A model generated the notes under the pieces. The model saw only the letters and a program-made list of their open reading frames with translations, was not told the DNA's origin and searched no databases. Made by a program: the position numbers and the translations under genes. Shown here one piece after another: positions 5,098 to 6,385 of a DNA stretch of 6,385 nt. The DNA comes from an uncultured Dialister sp. (GTDB taxonomy: Bacteria > Bacillota > Negativicutes > Veillonellales > Dialisteraceae): the NCBI GenBank assembly GCA_900543455.1, contig UQRR01000109.1, positions 1 through 6,385 on the forward strand, written 5' to 3'. Each line of letters opens with the position of its first letter. Position 1 is the first letter of the stretch.

Positions 5098-5152
5098 ACC
5101 TTCATTCCTAATTCCTCATTCGAGCAGAGCTTTCATTTACAATCAAGGGGAG

Positions 5153-5187
5153 CCCTGAACCCTGAACCTTTAAACCTTAAACCTTCT
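5153..5187 (-). repeat. Heptamer array abutting the 3' end of upp
   Basis: Five 7-bp units in register (CCCTGAA, CCCTGAA, CCTTTAA, ACCTTAA, ACCTTCT on the plus strand) run up to the first base of the upp stop codon complement. The first 18 bases are the exact reverse complement of 4412-4429. Confidence 0.75.
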
Positions 5188-5810
5188 TACTTCGTCCCGA
5201 AGATGCGGTCGCCGGCATCGCCAAGACCCGGGAGGATGTATTTCTTTTCGTTCAGCTGACGGTCGAGGGAGGCGGTATAGATCGGAACGTCCGGATGCGC
5301 CTGATTCACGACCTCGACACCTTCAGGGGCAGCGACGAGGCACATGAATTTGATATTCTTGACGCCTTTTTCTTTCATCATGTCGATGGCTGCGACGGCG
5401 CTGCCTCCGGTAGCGAGCATCGGATCGACAAGGATGAAGTCGCGATTTTCCACATCCGGCAGCTTGCAGTAGTATTCGATCGGCTTGGCGGTGACGGGAT
5501 CGCGGTAGAGGCCGATGACGCCGATGCGGGCAGACGGCATGAGTTCGGTGAGGCCTTCCACCATGCCGAAGCCGGCGCGCAGGATCGGGACGATGCCGAG
5601 CTTCTTGCCGGCGACCTGTTTCCCTGTCGCTTTTTCGAGCGGTGTCTCGATGGCGACATCTTCGAGCGGCAGATCGCGGGTGAGCTCATAGCCCATCAGG
5701 AGTGTGATTTCCTGCAGCAGACGGCGGAACTCGCCGGAGCTGGTTTCTTTCTTTCTCATAATGGTCAGCTTGTGCTGGATCAGCGGATGATCAATGACAT
5801 GGATATGCAT
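5187..5810 (-). CDS. upp: Uracil phosphoribosyltransferase
   Basis: The 207-residue protein converts uracil and PRPP to UMP and pyrophosphate in pyrimidine salvage, in the cytosol. The length is typical (~208). Diagnostic features are ILRAGFGMVEG (76-86), IGLYRDP (99-105), the PRPP loop ILVDPMLATGGS (126-137), and the C-terminal uracil-binding PGLGDAGDRIFGTK (194-207). All are intact and continuous. The start at 5810 is supported by AGGAGG on the minus strand (plus-strand 5816-5821), 5 bases from the ATG. The gene is transcribed from its own promoter and faces the CpXC gene. No glyA, rpiB or uracil permease neighbour, often found near upp, is inside the window. The downstream end abuts a heptamer array without a close terminator. 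Confidence 0.97.
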   Translation of the reverse strand: MHIHVIDHPLIQHKLTIMRKKETSSGEFRRLLQEITLLMGYELTRDLPLEDVAIETPLEKATGKQVAGKKLGIVPILRAGFGMVEGLTELMPSARIGVIGLYRDPVTAKPIEYYCKLPDVENRDFILVDPMLATGGSAVAAIDMMKEKGVKNIKFMCLVAAPEGVEVVNQAHPDVPIYTASLDRQLNEKKYILPGLGDAGDRIFGTK

Positions 5811-5815
5811 AATGG

Positions 5816-5821
5816 CCTCCT
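5816..5821 (-). promoter_or_regulatory. Ribosome binding site of upp
   Basis: Read on the minus strand this is AGGAGG, 5 bases before the ATG at 5810-5808. Confidence 0.8.
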
Positions 5822-5867
5822 CAGGGAAATACAGAGTGAATAGGAAGTAGCGATTTTTGCTTTTCTC

Positions 5868-5876
5868 ATTGTATCA
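5868..5876 (-). promoter_or_regulatory. Extended -10 promoter of upp
   Basis: On the minus strand the sequence reads TG-A-TACAAT, an extended -10 box. No good -35 is visible. The leader would be about 50 bases. Confidence 0.55.
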
Positions 5877-5938
5877 CAAATGAGAGGGATGTGGGGCTAG
5901 ACTGAAAGACCAGGAGACGTAAAGACTGGGGGACGTCA

Positions 5939-5973
5939 GACATCAGACATCTGACATCAGACATCAGACATCT
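5939..5973 (+). repeat. Heptamer array GACATCA x5
   Basis: Five exact-length units in order: GACATCA, GACATCT, GACATCA, GACATCA, GACATCT. Confidence 0.9.
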
Positions 5974-6017
5974 AAAGTTTCAAGCGGGCATCGCCCTATT
6001 TATACTCCGCGGCGCTT

Positions 6018-6095
6018 AGATCCTTCGACTCAGTTCTCCCATTTTAGATAAGCCATTTTTTAACATACGACGTTTTTCTCCGCTCAGGATGACGA
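6018..6095 (+). repeat. GATCC..GGATGACG dispersed repeat, interrupted copy
   Basis: The left half AGATCCTTCGACT (6018-6030) and right half CCGCTCAGGATGACGA (6080-6095) are separated by an AT-rich ~49-base stretch. In the copy at 6308-6336 the corresponding halves are continuous. Confidence 0.6.
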
Positions 6096-6149
6096 AATGC
6101 GCCGTACCATCCCCTTTGAGTCCTCAGAACCTATAGAACCCGCTCCCCC

Positions 6150-6180
6150 TCTTTCGCACACAATCAAGGGCGGCACGCCC
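6150..6180 (+). repeat. Tail copy of the 2213-type dispersed repeat
   Basis: CTTTCGCACACAATCAAGGG and the following GGCGGCACGCCCC match the end of 2213-2296 and part of 5124-5148. A 5-bp stem GGGCG-GCA-CGCCC is present in this copy. Confidence 0.55.
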
Positions 6181-6185
6181 CGGGC

Positions 6186-6292
6186 GAACTCTGAAGTTTG
6201 AAAGCAGGTATGAGTGCCTAATGTCTAGTGACTGGTAGCTAGGGATTAGTGGCTAGGGATTAGGGATTGGGGATTAGGAGTGACTAGTGACT
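6186..6292 (+). repeat. Composite heptamer array, second copy
   Basis: The same 23-base lead as at 4955-4977 is followed by heptamers in register: GTAGCTA, GGGATTA, GTGGCTA, GGGATTA, GGGATTG, GGGATTA (6235-6276) and then AGTGACT twice (6279-6292). About fifteen 7-bp steps can be laid end to end without a gap. Confidence 0.8.
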
Positions 6293-6307
6293 GGGATTCG
6301 CCGGCAT

Positions 6308-6336
6308 CGTCATCCCGAGCGTAGCCGAGGGATCTT
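6308..6336 (-). repeat. GATCC..GGATGACG dispersed repeat, continuous copy
   Basis: On the minus strand this reads AAGATCCCTCGGCTACGC followed by TCGGGATGACG. It is the uninterrupted counterpart of 6018-6095, in the opposite orientation. Confidence 0.6.
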
Positions 6337-6385
6337 TACTGCACTGCGGGAATCAGCGTGTATGCGCCGAGGGAAAACGATGTCC

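Larger units (their letters stand above)
4355..5186. other. 832-bp convergent intergenic region filled with repeats
   Basis: This lies between two convergent genes (the CpXC gene and upp). It holds heptamer arrays (4400-4431, 4951-5047, 5153-5187), two hairpin repeats (4498-4545, 4668-4706), a 36-bp direct repeat, and two hairpin terminators. An open frame at 4722-4970 crosses the palindrome and the repeats and is not believable as a gene. An 18-bp perfect inverted repeat (4412-4429 and 5153-5170) brackets most of the region. Confidence 0.75.
5877..6385. other. Non-coding stretch upstream of upp, repeats only
   Basis: About 510 bp with no believable reading frame. It contains the GACATCA array, a shortened copy of the 36-bp repeat (5986-6009), two GATCC..GGATGACG repeats, a tail of the 2213-type repeat (6150-6180), and a long heptamer array. 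I see no RNA gene. Confidence 0.7.

Noticed and set aside
5295..5843. Plus-strand open frame opposite upp
   Set aside because: It is the complement of the well-supported upp gene and has no ribosome site of its own.

Overview
The window looks like a chromosomal segment of a moderately GC-rich, low-gene-density Firmicute. The strong AGGAGG-type ribosome sites, the extended -10 promoters and the many GC-rich hairpin repeats between genes suggest a Negativicutes member (Dialister/Megasphaera/Selenomonas-like). That placement is inference from style, not from a marker gene.

There are four protein genes. (1) 244-1878 (+) is a 544-residue fusion. Its first ~350 residues align along their whole length with the large subunit of the LeuC/aconitase family but have lost the catalytic His, two of three cluster cysteines and two substrate-binding Arg. 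Its last ~155 residues are an intact LeuD-type swivel domain. (2) 2323-3582 (+) is a separate large subunit with an intact active site. (3) 3713-4354 (+) is a CpXC-type zinc protein of unknown role. (4) 5187-5810 (-) is upp, uracil phosphoribosyltransferase.

Genes 1 and 2 together supply the parts of a [4Fe-4S] hydro-lyase of the isopropylmalate isomerase/homoaconitase type: active large subunit, swivel subunit, and an extra LeuC-like pseudoenzyme welded to the swivel. No leuA or leuB lies in the window, so the substrate is not settled. This pair is the most interesting object here.

The four main non-coding stretches (1-243, 1879-2322, 4355-5186, 5874-6385) are dense in repeats. One family has a C/G-rich hairpin followed by a second hairpin and GGATAGGG; two of its copies form a 69-bp inverted repeat around the fusion gene. 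A second kind consists of arrays with strict 7-bp periodicity (GGTTCAG, GACATCA, GGGATTA and others). There are also a perfect 36-bp direct repeat, a perfect 20-bp-stem palindrome, and copies of a GATCC..GGATGACG repeat. I see no tRNA, rRNA, CRISPR array, transposase or phage gene.
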